Assembly: GCA_045645485.1 (NCBI GenBank)
Contig: JAZRIX010000020.1
Coordinates: forward strand, 36,991-100,990
Length of the DNA stretch: 64,000 nucleotides
Reading direction: 5' to 3'
Source of the DNA: SIG440 sp045645485
Lineage (GTDB): Bacteria > Bacillota > Clostridia > Monoglobales > Monoglobaceae
In this document: positions 1 to 9,545 of the stretch, piece after piece
Numbering within the stretch: position 1 is the stretch's first letter
Layout: each line of letters starts with the position of its first letter
Translations under genes and position numbers: made by a program
The notes under the pieces: model-generated
Database searches by the model: none
Told to the model about the DNA's origin: nothing
What the model saw: the letters and a program-made list of their open reading frames with translations, nothing else

Positions 1-490
1 TATCCATAGCACCCTGAAGAGCATCCTCTGTTGTTTCAACTCCCTTTTCGGGGTTAATGTATTCCGCCGCAAGCTCATCAACAGACTCCGCCTTTGTGTT
101 TTGCAGATAAATAATTGTTGCCAGAGGTTCAAGACCCTTTTCCTTTGCAACTGTTGCGCGGGTTCTGCGCTTTGGACGGAAGGGACGGTAAATATCTTCA
201 AGCTCCGAAAGCTTTTCCGCCTTGTCAATTTCAGCAGAAAGTTCGTCGGTGAGCTTTCCCTGCTCCTCAATTATTCTCTTTATATCAGCCTTTCTTTCTT
301 CCATATTCCGAAGATAAGTAAGGCGGTCAAAAAATGTACGGAGAATTTCATCATTCAATTCTCCCGTTGCTTCCTTGCGGTAACGTGAAATAAAAGGAAT
401 TGTATTCCCCTCGTCAAGCAGTGCAATGGTGTTGTCAACCTGCCATTGCTTTAATTCCAGCTCCTGCGCGAGTCTTTCAGCAATTGTCAT
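1..490 (-). CDS. tex: Tex family RNA-binding transcription accessory protein, N-terminal part
   Basis: The minus strand from ATG 488-490 gives about 163 residues before the window edge cuts the gene. The N-terminus (MTIAERLAQELELKQWQ) and the segments FISRYRKEATGELND and EDIYRPFRPKRRTRA are typical of Tex/YdcI proteins. Tex is a large cytoplasmic protein, usually 710-780 residues, with helical, YqgF-like, helix-hairpin-helix and S1 domains; it binds nucleic acid and affects transcription. Only the N-terminal helical part is visible here. An AAAGGAAA ribosome site lies about 8 bases before the ATG. Family call is strong; the role in this organism is inferred. Confidence 0.9.
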   Translation of the reverse strand, partial: MTIAERLAQELELKQWQVDNTIALLDEGNTIPFISRYRKEATGELNDEILRTFFDRLTYLRNMEERKADIKRIIEEQGKLTDELSAEIDKAEKLSELEDIYRPFRPKRRTRATVAKEKGLEPLATIIYLQNTKAESVDELAAEYINPEKGVETTEDALQGAMD

Positions 491-540
491 AATTATTTTC
501 CTTTCTATGTAAAACTAAATAATCTGCTATGTATTATTTA

Positions 541-654
541 CCCTCTCCGTCACGGAAACCCGTAACACCTCTCCCACAGGGAGAGGCTTAAAGAAACCAT
601 ATTTATAACAGGCTCTCCTTGGGGAGAGCTGTCACCAAAGGTGACGGAGGGAGT
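541..654. repeat. Inverted pair of intergenic palindromic repeats
   Basis: Two related units face each other in the gap between polC and tex. The left unit (541-586) begins CCCTCTCCGTCAC and ends CTCTCCCACAGGGAGAG; the right unit (611-654) is the reverse relative, with CTCTCCTTGGGGAGAG and GTCACCAAAGGTGAC. Each contains two small hairpins. The pair could end polC transcription, but there is no clear T-tract, so I treat it as a dispersed repeat. It fills most of the 491-666 gap. Confidence 0.7.
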
Positions 655-666
655 ATAATTATACAA

Positions 667-3600
667 TCAAATATCATCGAACAAAGATATCTGGCTTGTT
701 TCACTCATTCCTTTGAGACATCCGTTTTCGTTAAGGGTTTCAATAACGGTTTTTGTCAGCTTTGCCCTTTGCTTGAGGTCCTCAATTGACACAAACTCCC
801 CGTCCTTTCTGGCATCAACAATATTTTGTGCCGCAGAATCTCCAACACCCTGAAAGGCATTGATGGGAAGCCTGATTTTTCCGTCCACTCTCTGAAACTT
901 GAATGCGTCCGATTCATAAAGGTCAACGGGCATAAATTCAAATCCGCGCTGATACATTTCGTGAACAATTTCACAGATTGTATAAACAGACTTTTCTGTC
1001 GCCGACCATTCATTTGAACGCATTTCCAGATTACGCATTTCACTCTGAAGATGTTCGTCGCCCTGTGCCATAATCTTTGCATCAAACAAATCCGCACGGA
1101 CGGTATAGTATGCAATATAAAATTCAAGAGGATGATGCACCTTGAAATATGCAACTCTGAATGCCATCATAACATACGCCGCTGCATGGGCTTTGGGGAA
1201 CATATACTTAATCTTCTTACAGGATTCAATATACCAGTCGGGAACATTATTCTCACGCATGGGGATTTCATATTCCTCCGGCATACCTTCCTTTGCAGCT
1301 CGTCCCTTACGGACAAACTCCATAATCTTGAAGGCAAGACCCGGTTCAACACCCTTGTTCATCAGATACGTCATAATATCGTCACGAACACCGATAACCT
1401 CAGAAAGAGTTGCAGTGCCTGCCTTGATAAGCTCCTGCGCATTACCCAGCCACACGTCTGTACCGTGTGAAAGACCCGCAATAAGAACAAGCTCATAAAA
1501 GGTTGTAGGAAGGGTGTCAAGAAGCATCTGTCTTGTAAAGGAGGTTCCGAATTCGGGAATACCGAAGGTTCCCACCTTGCTCTTTATCTGTTCGGGAGTA
1601 ACTCCGATAGTTTCAGTGCTTGAAAATATCCGCATTGTATCAGGGTCGTCAAGAGGAATCTTGGTTGCATCAAGACCTGTAAGATTTTCAAGCATTCTTA
1701 TAGTAGATGGGTCATCGTGACCAAGAATATCCAGTTTCAGAAGGTTATCGTGGATTGAATGGAAATCGAAGTGTGTTGTAATAATTCCCGATTCCTTCTT
1801 TTCAGCCGGATGCTGTACCGGACAGAACTCGTGTATATCCATAGTTTTTGGACATACAATAATACCTCCCGGATGCTGACCCGTTGTGTTCTTTATATCA
1901 ATAAGACCCTTGGAAACTCTTTTCAGCTCCGCCTGAGTGGGTTTTATTCCTTTTTTCTCATAATACTTCTTTCCGTAAAAACCGATTGCTGTTTTGTCAG
2001 CAATTGTACCGATTGTGCCTGCCTTGAACACAAAGGCATCACCAAACAGCTCACCTACATATTTATGTGCCGTTGCCTGATACTCACCCGAAAAGTTAAG
2101 GTCAATATCAGGAACCTTGTCACCCTTGAATCCAAGGAAGGTTTCAAAGGGGATATTGAAGCCATCCTTGTGGAGCTTCTCACCGCAAACAGGACAGTTC
2201 TTGTCGGGCATATCTATTCCTATATTATATTCGCCCTTGGTGAAAAACTCGCTGTGCTTGCAGTTTCGGCAGATATAGTGAGGCGCAAGAGCATTAACCT
2301 CAGTAATTCCCGAAAGGTATGCAGCAAATGATGAACCAACCGAACCACGGGAACCGACAAGGTAGCCTGCTTCGTTTGACTTCTTAACCAGCTTGTGTGC
2401 AATCATATACATAACCGCATAACCGTAACGCAGAATACATCCAAGCTCTCTGTCCATTCGCTCCTTTACAATATCGGGAAGCTCATCACCGTACTCACGG
2501 TATGCCTTTGCGTGGCACATATCCTCTAGATCCTGCTCACAGTTCTCGATTGAGGGGTTGTATGTACCGCCCTTCAGGGGTTCAAAATCTTCAATCATAT
2601 CAGCAATGAGGTTTGTATTTTTTACCACAACCTCATATGCCTTGTTCTTTCCAAGATAACTGAATTCCTCCAGCATTTCTTCTGTTGTTCTGAAATAAAG
2701 AGGGGCCTGCATATCAGCATCACTGTAGCCTTGAGCACCCTGCAGAACACGTCTGTAAAGCTCGTCCGACGGATCCATAAAGTGAACGTCACAAGTAGCA
2801 ACAACGGGTTTTCCCATTTCCTCGCCCAGTTCAACTATCTTTCGGTTGAAATTCATCAAGGCCTCCCTGTCGGGAACATCACCGCTTCGAATCATAAATT
2901 CGTTGTTACCCAGAGGCTGAATTTCAAAATAATCATAAAATGCTGCAATCCTGCGGATTTCTTCTTCAGGCAGTCCTTCTTTCACTGCCTCATAAAGCTC
3001 ACCCTGCTCGCAGGCACTTCCGATAATCAAGCCTTCACGGTAACGAGCAAGAACACTCTTTGGAATTCTCGGACGTTTGTAGAAGTATTTCAGGTTTGAC
3101 CATGAAATAAGCTTGTACATATTTTTGAGACCCTGTTCATTTTTTGCAAGAATAATGATGTGCTTGTAGGGCTTTTTCAAAAATTCTTCATTTTTATCAA
3201 TTGTCCAGCTTTCATCAAGCTCGGATTCTCTTTCTTCTTTTAACTGAAGCATTTTTATAAGTGCTTCTGCCGTTGCCGTTGCATCATCCAATGCACGGTG
3301 ATGATTTTCCAAAGATACTCCGAGTCTTTCGCATATAAGATTCAGCTTGTGGTTCTTTTCGTGAGGGAAAAGCTCCTTTGAAAGGTCAATCGTATCCATA
3401 ATCGGATAGGAATCAAACTCCAGTTTGTTATCTTCGTGGCGTTTATTATATCTTTCAACCTCTGCTTTGATAAAGCTAACATCAAACTTTGCATTATGTG
3501 CAACAATTACATTTTTTACGTTATTCAGCTTTCCGCAGAAGTTAATAAACTCAGGTAAAATTTCATCAATGTTCGGTTTATCCGCAACCATTTCATCTGT

Positions 3601-5007
3601 TATCCCCGTAAGCTCTGAAATTTGCGGAGGAATAGGGCGTTCGGGATTGATAAGCTTTGAAAAGGTGTTTACAATCTCCCCGTCCATAATTTTTACACCG
3701 CCGATTTCGGTAATGGTTTCGGTTTCGGGACTGAGCCCTGTTGTTTCTATATCAAATACTATGTATATTCCGTCTTTATAGCTTTTCGGAACGGTATCGA
3801 CTCCAATCGGAAGGTCATTGACAAAATAACCTTCTGTTCCGTATATAACCTTGAAGTCCTGACCGGCCTTTCTTATTTTTCCAAGAGTTTTTAAAGCCTC
3901 AGGAAACGCCTGAGCAACACCGTGATCTGTTATGGCAATTGCCTTGTGCCCCCACTTTGCCGCACGGCTGATAAGGTCGGCAGGTGCAGTGATTGCATCC
4001 TTTGCACTCATTTTTGTATGAAGATGAAGTTCAACTCTCTTTTCCTCTGCGTTATCCATACGGATTCCGGGCTTGTTGCAAAGCTCAACACTTTTAACCT
4101 TCATTTTTTCGCATCTTGCACGTTCGTCATAATCATATTCGCCGCGGATTGTAAGAATGTTTCCCGCAACAATGGCAGGCAGAACCTTTTTCACCTGTTC
4201 AGCTTTTCCGAAAATTTCTCCCGTAATCGCCCATGTATCGTCACCGATATCAAAGTTCACAGCAATATACATCAGCTTTCCGTCTTTGTTGATTTCACGG
4301 GTTTCCACATCAATAACTTCTCCGTGAACAGCACAGATTCCCATACCTGCACGAAGCTCAACCATATTTATAATATCTTCTGTTATTGGCTTTCCGAAAA
4401 TACAGCCAACAGTCAGAGGTTCACCCGTAGATTCATCCTTTGGAGCTTCCTCCTTCTTCTTTTGAGCAGCCTCCGCCGCCTTTTTGCTGAAAGTGTTTAT
4501 ACGCTCTTCCTTCTCGCTGTTGTAGGCTTCCATATCAATACATTCTGCATCAATTTCAACAGAAATGGGTCTGTCAAGCTCATAACTGATAATTTCCTTC
4601 ATAATTGAAGCACACTTGTTTTGTTCAAGAATCTGCTTTCCGCATCTGACATTCTTTATTTTCAGAATGTTTCCTTCAAGCTGGCCATAGCTTCCCACAA
4701 GAAAAGCTTTGCATATACAGCTTTTTTTGAACAGCGAAACAAGGAGATTTCTGTAATACTTTTCAGAAAACTCCATCTTTTTATATTTAACTTTTATTTC
4801 AAGGTCACTGAGCTCATAAACCGACTTTACCTGATCCGAAAAGGCAAAAAGCTCTGTTTTTGGTATCAGTTGGTCCGAAGAAAGCTCCACACGGATTGAT
4901 TTATTCTTTATATCAACAAAGAAATCCAATACTTCTGTTTTTTCAAGAATCTCTGCAAAAGAATTAAGCACCGTGACCTTGTCAAATACATCAAGTATAC
5001 CAGCCAA
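667..5007 (-). CDS. polC: DNA polymerase III alpha subunit, PolC type
   Basis: 1446 residues, close to B. subtilis PolC (about 1437). It is the replicative polymerase with built-in proofreading in low-GC Gram-positives. Domains in order: N-terminal and OB region (about 1-310), PHP domain starting near residue 325 (VELHLHTKMSAKDA), an inserted DEDDh exonuclease (about 415-580; FDIETTG, VAHNAKFD, HHRALDDATATAEAL), a Cys cluster (CRNCKHS, CPVCGEKL) and the polymerase core with acidic motif PDIDLNFSGEYQ near 966. The start is TTG at 5005-5007, with GGAAGG inside the end of ispG as ribosome site. The gap to ispG is only three bases, so the two are probably co-transcribed. Confidence 0.97.
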   Translation of the reverse strand: MAGILDVFDKVTVLNSFAEILEKTEVLDFFVDIKNKSIRVELSSDQLIPKTELFAFSDQVKSVYELSDLEIKVKYKKMEFSEKYYRNLLVSLFKKSCICKAFLVGSYGQLEGNILKIKNVRCGKQILEQNKCASIMKEIISYELDRPISVEIDAECIDMEAYNSEKEERINTFSKKAAEAAQKKKEEAPKDESTGEPLTVGCIFGKPITEDIINMVELRAGMGICAVHGEVIDVETREINKDGKLMYIAVNFDIGDDTWAITGEIFGKAEQVKKVLPAIVAGNILTIRGEYDYDERARCEKMKVKSVELCNKPGIRMDNAEEKRVELHLHTKMSAKDAITAPADLISRAAKWGHKAIAITDHGVAQAFPEALKTLGKIRKAGQDFKVIYGTEGYFVNDLPIGVDTVPKSYKDGIYIVFDIETTGLSPETETITEIGGVKIMDGEIVNTFSKLINPERPIPPQISELTGITDEMVADKPNIDEILPEFINFCGKLNNVKNVIVAHNAKFDVSFIKAEVERYNKRHEDNKLEFDSYPIMDTIDLSKELFPHEKNHKLNLICERLGVSLENHHRALDDATATAEALIKMLQLKEERESELDESWTIDKNEEFLKKPYKHIIILAKNEQGLKNMYKLISWSNLKYFYKRPRIPKSVLARYREGLIIGSACEQGELYEAVKEGLPEEEIRRIAAFYDYFEIQPLGNNEFMIRSGDVPDREALMNFNRKIVELGEEMGKPVVATCDVHFMDPSDELYRRVLQGAQGYSDADMQAPLYFRTTEEMLEEFSYLGKNKAYEVVVKNTNLIADMIEDFEPLKGGTYNPSIENCEQDLEDMCHAKAYREYGDELPDIVKERMDRELGCILRYGYAVMYMIAHKLVKKSNEAGYLVGSRGSVGSSFAAYLSGITEVNALAPHYICRNCKHSEFFTKGEYNIGIDMPDKNCPVCGEKLHKDGFNIPFETFLGFKGDKVPDIDLNFSGEYQATAHKYVGELFGDAFVFKAGTIGTIADKTAIGFYGKKYYEKKGIKPTQAELKRVSKGLIDIKNTTGQHPGGIIVCPKTMDIHEFCPVQHPAEKKESGIITTHFDFHSIHDNLLKLDILGHDDPSTIRMLENLTGLDATKIPLDDPDTMRIFSSTETIGVTPEQIKSKVGTFGIPEFGTSFTRQMLLDTLPTTFYELVLIAGLSHGTDVWLGNAQELIKAGTATLSEVIGVRDDIMTYLMNKGVEPGLAFKIMEFVRKGRAAKEGMPEEYEIPMRENNVPDWYIESCKKIKYMFPKAHAAAYVMMAFRVAYFKVHHPLEFYIAYYTVRADLFDAKIMAQGDEHLQSEMRNLEMRSNEWSATEKSVYTICEIVHEMYQRGFEFMPVDLYESDAFKFQRVDGKIRLPINAFQGVGDSAAQNIVDARKDGEFVSIEDLKQRAKLTKTVIETLNENGCLKGMSETSQISLFDDI

Positions 5008-5010
5008 AGC

Positions 5011-6066
5011 CTATTCGTTCCCTTCCATTTTTTCAATTTCAGTCATCAACGTTTCAATAATCTTATCTTCGGGAATTTTTCCAACGATTTCGCCTTTTTT
5101 GAACAGCATTGCACAACCGTCACCGCCTGCAATACCAATGTCCGCATCTCTTGCTTCACCGGGACCGTTCACAACACATCCCATAACCGCAACCTTCAGT
5201 TTTTTGTCACAGTTTTCCAATCTTTCGTTTACTTCCTTTGCAATGGATATAAGATTTATTTTGCAGCGTGCACAGGTGGGGCATGAAACAACCTCAATTC
5301 CGCCGTCACGAAGACCCAAAGCTTTGAGAATAATTTTTGCCGATTCAACCTCCAGAACAGGGTCATCAGTAAGAGAAACTCTGATTGTTTCACCTATTCC
5401 GTCAGCAAGAAGAGAACCTATTCCGATTGAAGATTTTACAATCCCGCTCTTGTATGTACCGGCTTCTGTAACACCGATATGCAAAGGGTAATCAAAAGCT
5501 TCCCTTGCTAAGCGGTATGCAGCGATGGTCTTTTTTACATCCGATGACTTCATTGAAATAACCGTATCGTAAAATCCGTACTTTTCAAGAATTTTTACGT
5601 GTCCCATTGCTGATTCAACCATCGCTTCGGGAGTTGCTTCACCATATTTTTCAAGCAGTTCCTTTTCAAGCGAACCACCGTTTACACCGATACGGATTGG
5701 AATGTTTCGTTTTTTTGCTTCTTCGCACACAGCTCTTGCACGGTCTTCTGAGCCTATATTTCCGGGATTTATGCGAATCTTGTCGATTCCTCTTTCCATA
5801 CACATCAAAGCAAGACGATAATCAAAGTGAATATCCGCTACAAGAGGTATGCTTATATTATTTTTTATTTCGTAAATTGCTTTTGCACTTTCCTCATCAA
5901 GAACCGCCACACGAACAATTTCACAGCCTGCCTTTTCAAGCTGATGAATCTGTGCAACGGTTTTTTCTGCATCTGCAGTATATGCCGTTGTCATTGACTG
6001 AATGGCAACAGAATTTCCGCCGCCTATTTCAACATTTCCGATTTTTACTTTGCGGATATTTTTCAT
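5011..6066 (-). CDS. ispG: 4-hydroxy-3-methylbut-2-en-1-yl diphosphate synthase (flavodoxin)
   Basis: 351 residues, a normal length for the short bacterial form. IspG converts MEcPP to HMBPP in the MEP isoprenoid pathway, using a [4Fe-4S] cluster. The N-terminal TIM barrel is recognisable (IQSMTTAYTADAEKTVAQI, VADIHFDYRLAL, KIRINPGNIG). The cluster ligands lie in the C-terminal part: SCPTCARCKIN near residue 262 and GCVVNGPGE near 297. ATG at 6064-6066 follows AAGGAGAA. It sits directly upstream of polC on the same strand. Confidence 0.96.
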   Translation of the reverse strand: MKNIRKVKIGNVEIGGGNSVAIQSMTTAYTADAEKTVAQIHQLEKAGCEIVRVAVLDEESAKAIYEIKNNISIPLVADIHFDYRLALMCMERGIDKIRINPGNIGSEDRARAVCEEAKKRNIPIRIGVNGGSLEKELLEKYGEATPEAMVESAMGHVKILEKYGFYDTVISMKSSDVKKTIAAYRLAREAFDYPLHIGVTEAGTYKSGIVKSSIGIGSLLADGIGETIRVSLTDDPVLEVESAKIILKALGLRDGGIEVVSCPTCARCKINLISIAKEVNERLENCDKKLKVAVMGCVVNGPGEARDADIGIAGGDGCAMLFKKGEIVGKIPEDKIIETLMTEIEKMEGNE

Positions 6067-6086
6067 GATAATTCTCCTTATTTTTT

Positions 6087-6168
6087 AGATTCTTCGACTA
6101 CGCTGCCGCTTCTCTCAGAATGACAAAATTACTTCATTTACGGTCATGCTGAGTCTGTCGAAGCATCT
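6087..6168. repeat. Covarying-stem hairpin repeat, two opposed copies
   Basis: A long minus-orientation copy (6087-6124; stem ATTCT/AGAAT around GAG...TCGA) is followed by a short plus copy (6143-6168; GTCATGCTGAG...GTCGAAGCATCT, stem ATGCT/AGCAT). It lies between ispG and rpiB. The same family recurs near 10.9, 16.2-16.8, 27.4 and 30.1 kb. Confidence 0.8.
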
Positions 6169-6200
6169 CAAAGTCTTATACAAAATCTCAAAAAATCTGT

Positions 6201-6638
6201 TTAGATTGTTTCGAATGCCATAAACTTGTCAATCCGATTCTGATGCCTTCCGCTCTGAAATTCTGCATTGAGGTACGCATTTACAATTTCAAGAGCAAGG
6301 TCACAGCCCGTAATTCTTTCACCAAGACAAATTACATTTGCATTGTTATGTTCCTTTGTCATTCTTGCGCTGTATGTATCTGTTACATGAGCGGCACGGA
6401 TTCCGTCAACCTTGTTTGCAGCCATACTCATTCCTATGCCTGTTCCGCAGATAAGTATGCCCTTTTCACATTCGCCGCTGATTACTGCATCACAAACCTT
6501 TTTTGCATAATCAGGATAATCGCAGGAATCTGTACTGTATGTTCCAAAATCTTTGTATTTCAATCCTTTTCCTTCAAGAAAAGTCTTTATTGTTTCCTTT
6601 AAATTAATACCGCCATGGTCACATCCGATTGCTATCAT
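6201..6638 (-). CDS. rpiB: Ribose 5-phosphate isomerase B
   Basis: 145 residues of the RpiB/LacA/LacB family, which interconverts ribose 5-phosphate and ribulose 5-phosphate in the non-oxidative pentose phosphate pathway. Visible hallmarks are the N-terminal IAIGCDHGG phosphate/substrate motif, the catalytic Cys in GILICGTGIGMSMAANK (about residue 65) and the conserved NANVICLGER stretch. A single RpiB gene without a LacA/LacB partner favours the ribose enzyme over galactose-6-phosphate isomerase. ATG at 6638 is preceded by GGAGAA. It is transcribed from its own promoter at 6675-6703. Confidence 0.95.
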   Translation of the reverse strand: MIAIGCDHGGINLKETIKTFLEGKGLKYKDFGTYSTDSCDYPDYAKKVCDAVISGECEKGILICGTGIGMSMAANKVDGIRAAHVTDTYSARMTKEHNNANVICLGERITGCDLALEIVNAYLNAEFQSGRHQNRIDKFMAFETI

Positions 6639-6674
6639 TTTAAAATTCTCCTTTTTGCATAATATACTAATTTA

Positions 6675-6703
6675 ATTGTATCAAATTTTTTTTCAAATAT
6701 CAA
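6675..6703 (-). promoter_or_regulatory. Predicted sigma-A promoter of rpiB
   Basis: On the minus strand TTGATA (6698-6703) and TACAAT (6675-6680) are spaced by 17 bases, with TG one base before the -10 (extended -10). Confidence 0.6.
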
Positions 6704-6708
6704 TGATT

Positions 6709-6737
6709 TTGACAAAAAATATTATATATGTTATAAT
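6709..6737 (+). promoter_or_regulatory. Predicted sigma-A promoter of the phosphohexomutase gene
   Basis: A perfect TTGACA (6709-6714), 17-base spacer and perfect TATAAT (6732-6737), with TGT just upstream of the -10. It starts six bases beyond the opposing rpiB promoter, so the two transcription units diverge from one short AT-rich gap. Confidence 0.85.
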
Positions 6738-6766
6738 ATTATTAATAAAAAGAAGGGAGATATAAT

Positions 6767-8488
6767 ATGGACTATATGAATGAATATAAGCTCTGGCTTG
6801 AAAACGTAAATGAAACAGAAAAAGCTGAGCTTGAAGCAATACAAAATGACGAAAATCAAATAAAGGACAGATTCTATCAGTCTCTGGAATTCGGAACAGC
6901 GGGTCTTCGCGGAGTTCTTGGTCTCGGTCTCAACAGAATGAACGAATACGTTGTTGCCCGTGCAACTCAGGGTCTTGCGAATCAGCTGAAGAAAACAAAT
7001 CCCGATGCTGAAAACATAAGCGTTTCAATTGCATATGACAGCCGTATCAAGTCAGAAGAATTTGCAAAGGTTTCAGCCTGTGTTCTTGCGGCAAACGGAA
7101 TCAAAGTACATATCTTTTCAGAATTAAAGCCCGTTCCTGAGCTTTCCTTCTCTATCCGCCACAAAAAGGCAACAGCAGGTATCGCAATAACCGCAAGCCA
7201 CAATCCAGCAAAATACAACGGCTACAAGGTTTACGGCAATGACGGTGCACAGCTCAATCCCGACCTTGCGTCAATTGTTCTTGAAGAAATAGAAAAGACA
7301 CCTATATTCGGGGGTGCAAAGCTCATAGACTTTGACGAAGGTGTAAAGCTGGGAATAATTGAAATTATGGGTGACGATGTTGAAGAAGAATATTTGAACA
7401 ATGTTCAAATGCAATGTATGAATCCTGATCTTGTACGTGAAAAAGGAAAAGAACTCAAATTTGTTTATACTCCCTTCCACGGAACGGGAAACAAACCCGT
7501 AAGAAAAATACTTAACCGTATAGGCTTTGAAAACGTAATTATAGTAAAAGAACAGGAAAACCCTGACGGCAACTTTCCGACAGTAAAATCACCCAATCCG
7601 GAAAATAAAGAAGGCTTTGAAATTGCAATAAAGCTTGCAAAGGAAAACGGTGCTGACCTTATTATAGGAACAGACCCCGATGCCGACAGAGTAGGTATTC
7701 TTGTGCGTAATGAAGAAGGCGAATATACCGTTCTCACAGGAAATCAGACGGGTGTTCTTCTCACCGAATATATTCTCAGTATGAGAAAGGAAAAAGGAAT
7801 CCTTCCAAAAGACGGCTATGTGGTGAAAACCATAGTTACAACAAATATAACAAAGGATATTTGTGACTTTTACGGCGTTGAAATGAAAGAAGTTCTCACA
7901 GGCTTCAAATTTATTGGTGAAAAAATAAAAGAATCCGAAGAAACAGGAATCGGAACATATCTTTTTGGCTTTGAAGAAAGCTACGGTTGCCTTGCAGGTA
8001 CTTATGCAAGAGACAAGGATGCAGTTGTTGCATCAATGCTTGTTGCTGAAATGGCACTTTATTACAGAGAGCAGGGTCTGAGCCTTTATGACCAGCTTAT
8101 GAATATCTACAAAAAATACGGATACTATGACGAATTTGTTGTTTCTGTAACAATGGAAGGTATTGAAGGAATAGAAAAAATAAAATCAATTATGGAAGAG
8201 GTAAGAAAAAATCCTCCAAAAACCGTTGGAGGAAAAAAAGTTCTTGCTGTCCGTGATTACAGTAAATCAGAACGTCTTGACCTTGAATCTCAAAAGAAAG
8301 ATGAAATTCTTCTGCCAAAATCAAACGTAATTTATCTTGAGCTTGAGGACAAAAATAACTTTATTATACGTCCTTCGGGAACAGAACCAAAAATAAAGCT
8401 CTACTGTATGCTTTGCGGAAAATCTCATGAGGAAACTGAGGAGATAAAAACAAAGGTTCAGGAAGATATAAAAAACATAATAAAGTAA
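6767..8488 (+). CDS. Phosphoglucomutase/phosphomannomutase (alpha-D-phosphohexomutase)
   Basis: 573 residues, the length of PgcA-type alpha-phosphoglucomutases. It interconverts glucose 1- and 6-phosphate (possibly mannose phosphates), feeding glycogen, teichoic acid and surface sugar synthesis. All four family signatures are present: the phosphoserine loop TASHNPAKYNGYK near residue 142, the Mg-binding GTDPDADRVG near 301, the sugar-binding GFEESYGC near 405 and the phosphate-binding RPSGTEPKIK near the C-terminus. Ribosome site AAGGGAG lies 7 bases before the ATG. It is monocistronic, with its own promoter and a strong hairpin at 8520-8541. Substrate preference cannot be read from sequence. 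Confidence 0.95.
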   Translation: MDYMNEYKLWLENVNETEKAELEAIQNDENQIKDRFYQSLEFGTAGLRGVLGLGLNRMNEYVVARATQGLANQLKKTNPDAENISVSIAYDSRIKSEEFAKVSACVLAANGIKVHIFSELKPVPELSFSIRHKKATAGIAITASHNPAKYNGYKVYGNDGAQLNPDLASIVLEEIEKTPIFGGAKLIDFDEGVKLGIIEIMGDDVEEEYLNNVQMQCMNPDLVREKGKELKFVYTPFHGTGNKPVRKILNRIGFENVIIVKEQENPDGNFPTVKSPNPENKEGFEIAIKLAKENGADLIIGTDPDADRVGILVRNEEGEYTVLTGNQTGVLLTEYILSMRKEKGILPKDGYVVKTIVTTNITKDICDFYGVEMKEVLTGFKFIGEKIKESEETGIGTYLFGFEESYGCLAGTYARDKDAVVASMLVAEMALYYREQGLSLYDQLMNIYKKYGYYDEFVVSVTMEGIEGIEKIKSIMEEVRKNPPKTVGGKKVLAVRDYSKSERLDLESQKKDEILLPKSNVIYLELEDKNNFIIRPSGTEPKIKLYCMLCGKSHEETEEIKTKVQEDIKNIIK

Positions 8489-8519
8489 TAATAATTTTTT
8501 ACTTATTTATAAATAGTAA

Positions 8520-8541
8520 GGGCGGGGATAAAACCCCGCCC
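8520..8541 (+). terminator. GC-rich hairpin between converging genes
   Basis: An 8-bp perfect stem GGGCGGGG/CCCCGCCC with a six-base loop, followed by ATTTGTTAT. It separates the convergent phosphohexomutase and fruK genes and may serve both strands. Confidence 0.75.
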
Positions 8542-8561
8542 ATTTGTTATAGTTATAAATA

Positions 8562-9485
8562 TTACATTATACATAATTTTTCTGATATTTCATCATAAAG
8601 CTTCACAGCATCCTCTTTTTGTGCAAAGCCCTGAGAAAAAGCAGTTGCACTTCCGCAGGAAAGACCAAAAACAAAAGCTTTTTCCAAATCCTTTGAAATT
8701 CCGTATTCAAACAAAAATCCCGCAACCACAGAATCTCCTGCACCCGTGGAATTGACAAGCATGCCCTTTGGTGACGGACAAAAATAAGCTTTTCCTTCTT
8801 CACTCAAAAAAGCTCCTCCGTCCTTTCCCATAGAAACAATTATGTTTTGTGCTCCCATATTCTGAAGCTTTTTTGCAGCCTCTATAATCTTTTCTTTTGA
8901 ATCAAGCTTCTCACCAATAATCTCTTCAAGCTCAAAATTGTTTGGTTTTATCAAAAAAGGTCTGTACTTCAGTGTATTTTTCAAAAGCTCCTTTTCTGCA
9001 TCCACAACAAAATGTATATTCTTTGAAGAAAGCTTTTTCATTATATCAGCATAAAAATCTTTTCCAAACCCCAAAGGTATACTTCCCGCAAGAACAAGAG
9101 TATCTCCGTCCTTCAATTCTTCAAGCTTTTTTTCAAGACATTTTATCTCCTTTTTCGAAACAAAGGGTCCGGGAGAATTAATTTCGGTTTCCTTTTCATC
9201 CTTCAGCTTCAGATTTATTCTTGAAATGCCATCTTCAAGCTGAACAAAATCAGTTTTTATTCCCTGACTTTTCAACTCATCTTCAATAAACCTTCCCGTA
9301 AAGCCTCCCAAAAAACCAAGTGCACAGCTTTCTCTACCCATATTCTTGAGAACCACAGAAACATTTATTCCCTTGCCTCCTGCAACAAAGGCTTCACTTT
9401 TGCTACGGTTAACCGCACCAATATTCAGGTTTTCAATTTCTGATATATAATCAATAGAAGGATTCAGAGTTAATGTGTAGATCAT
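8562..9485 (-). CDS. fruK: 1-phosphofructokinase (PfkB family)
   Basis: About 307 residues when started at ATG 9483-9485, which gives the family-typical N-terminus MIYTLTLNPSIDY; a longer in-frame version from 9536 is unlikely. It probably phosphorylates fructose 1-phosphate to the 1,6-bisphosphate, although tagatose-6-phosphate kinase is a close relative. PfkB signatures: GGKGINVS near residue 38 and the C-terminal NSTGAGDSVVAGFL containing the catalytic Asp. No fructose PTS or FruR gene is nearby, so the pathway role is inferred from family. It lies downstream of mntP on the same strand, with a hairpin between them. Confidence 0.85.
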   Translation of the reverse strand: MIYTLTLNPSIDYISEIENLNIGAVNRSKSEAFVAGGKGINVSVVLKNMGRESCALGFLGGFTGRFIEDELKSQGIKTDFVQLEDGISRINLKLKDEKETEINSPGPFVSKKEIKCLEKKLEELKDGDTLVLAGSIPLGFGKDFYADIMKKLSSKNIHFVVDAEKELLKNTLKYRPFLIKPNNFELEEIIGEKLDSKEKIIEAAKKLQNMGAQNIIVSMGKDGGAFLSEEGKAYFCPSPKGMLVNSTGAGDSVVAGFLFEYGISKDLEKAFVFGLSCGSATAFSQGFAQKEDAVKLYDEISEKLCIM

Positions 9486-9517
9486 ATTAATTTCCATAGC
9501 CTTTCTGCCGCAGGCAG

Positions 9518-9543
9518 GATTAACGTGATTTTTCACGTTAATC
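9518..9543. repeat. Perfect 11-bp hairpin between mntP and fruK
   Basis: GATTAACGTGA and its exact inverse TCACGTTAATC flank a TTTT loop, next to a CTGCCGCAGGCAG palindrome at 9505-9518. On the minus strand there is no T-tract after the stem, so it is not a classic terminator. It could be a small dispersed repeat or an mRNA-processing hairpin. Confidence 0.5.
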
Positions 9544-9545
9544 TC

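Noticed and set aside
3922..4608. Antisense frame of about 228 codons opposite polC
   Set aside because: Shadow of a highly conserved gene, with no start signals.
9486..9536. Longer fruK from an upstream ATG
   Set aside because: It would include part of the hairpin at 9518-9543; the internal ATG gives the conserved N-terminus.
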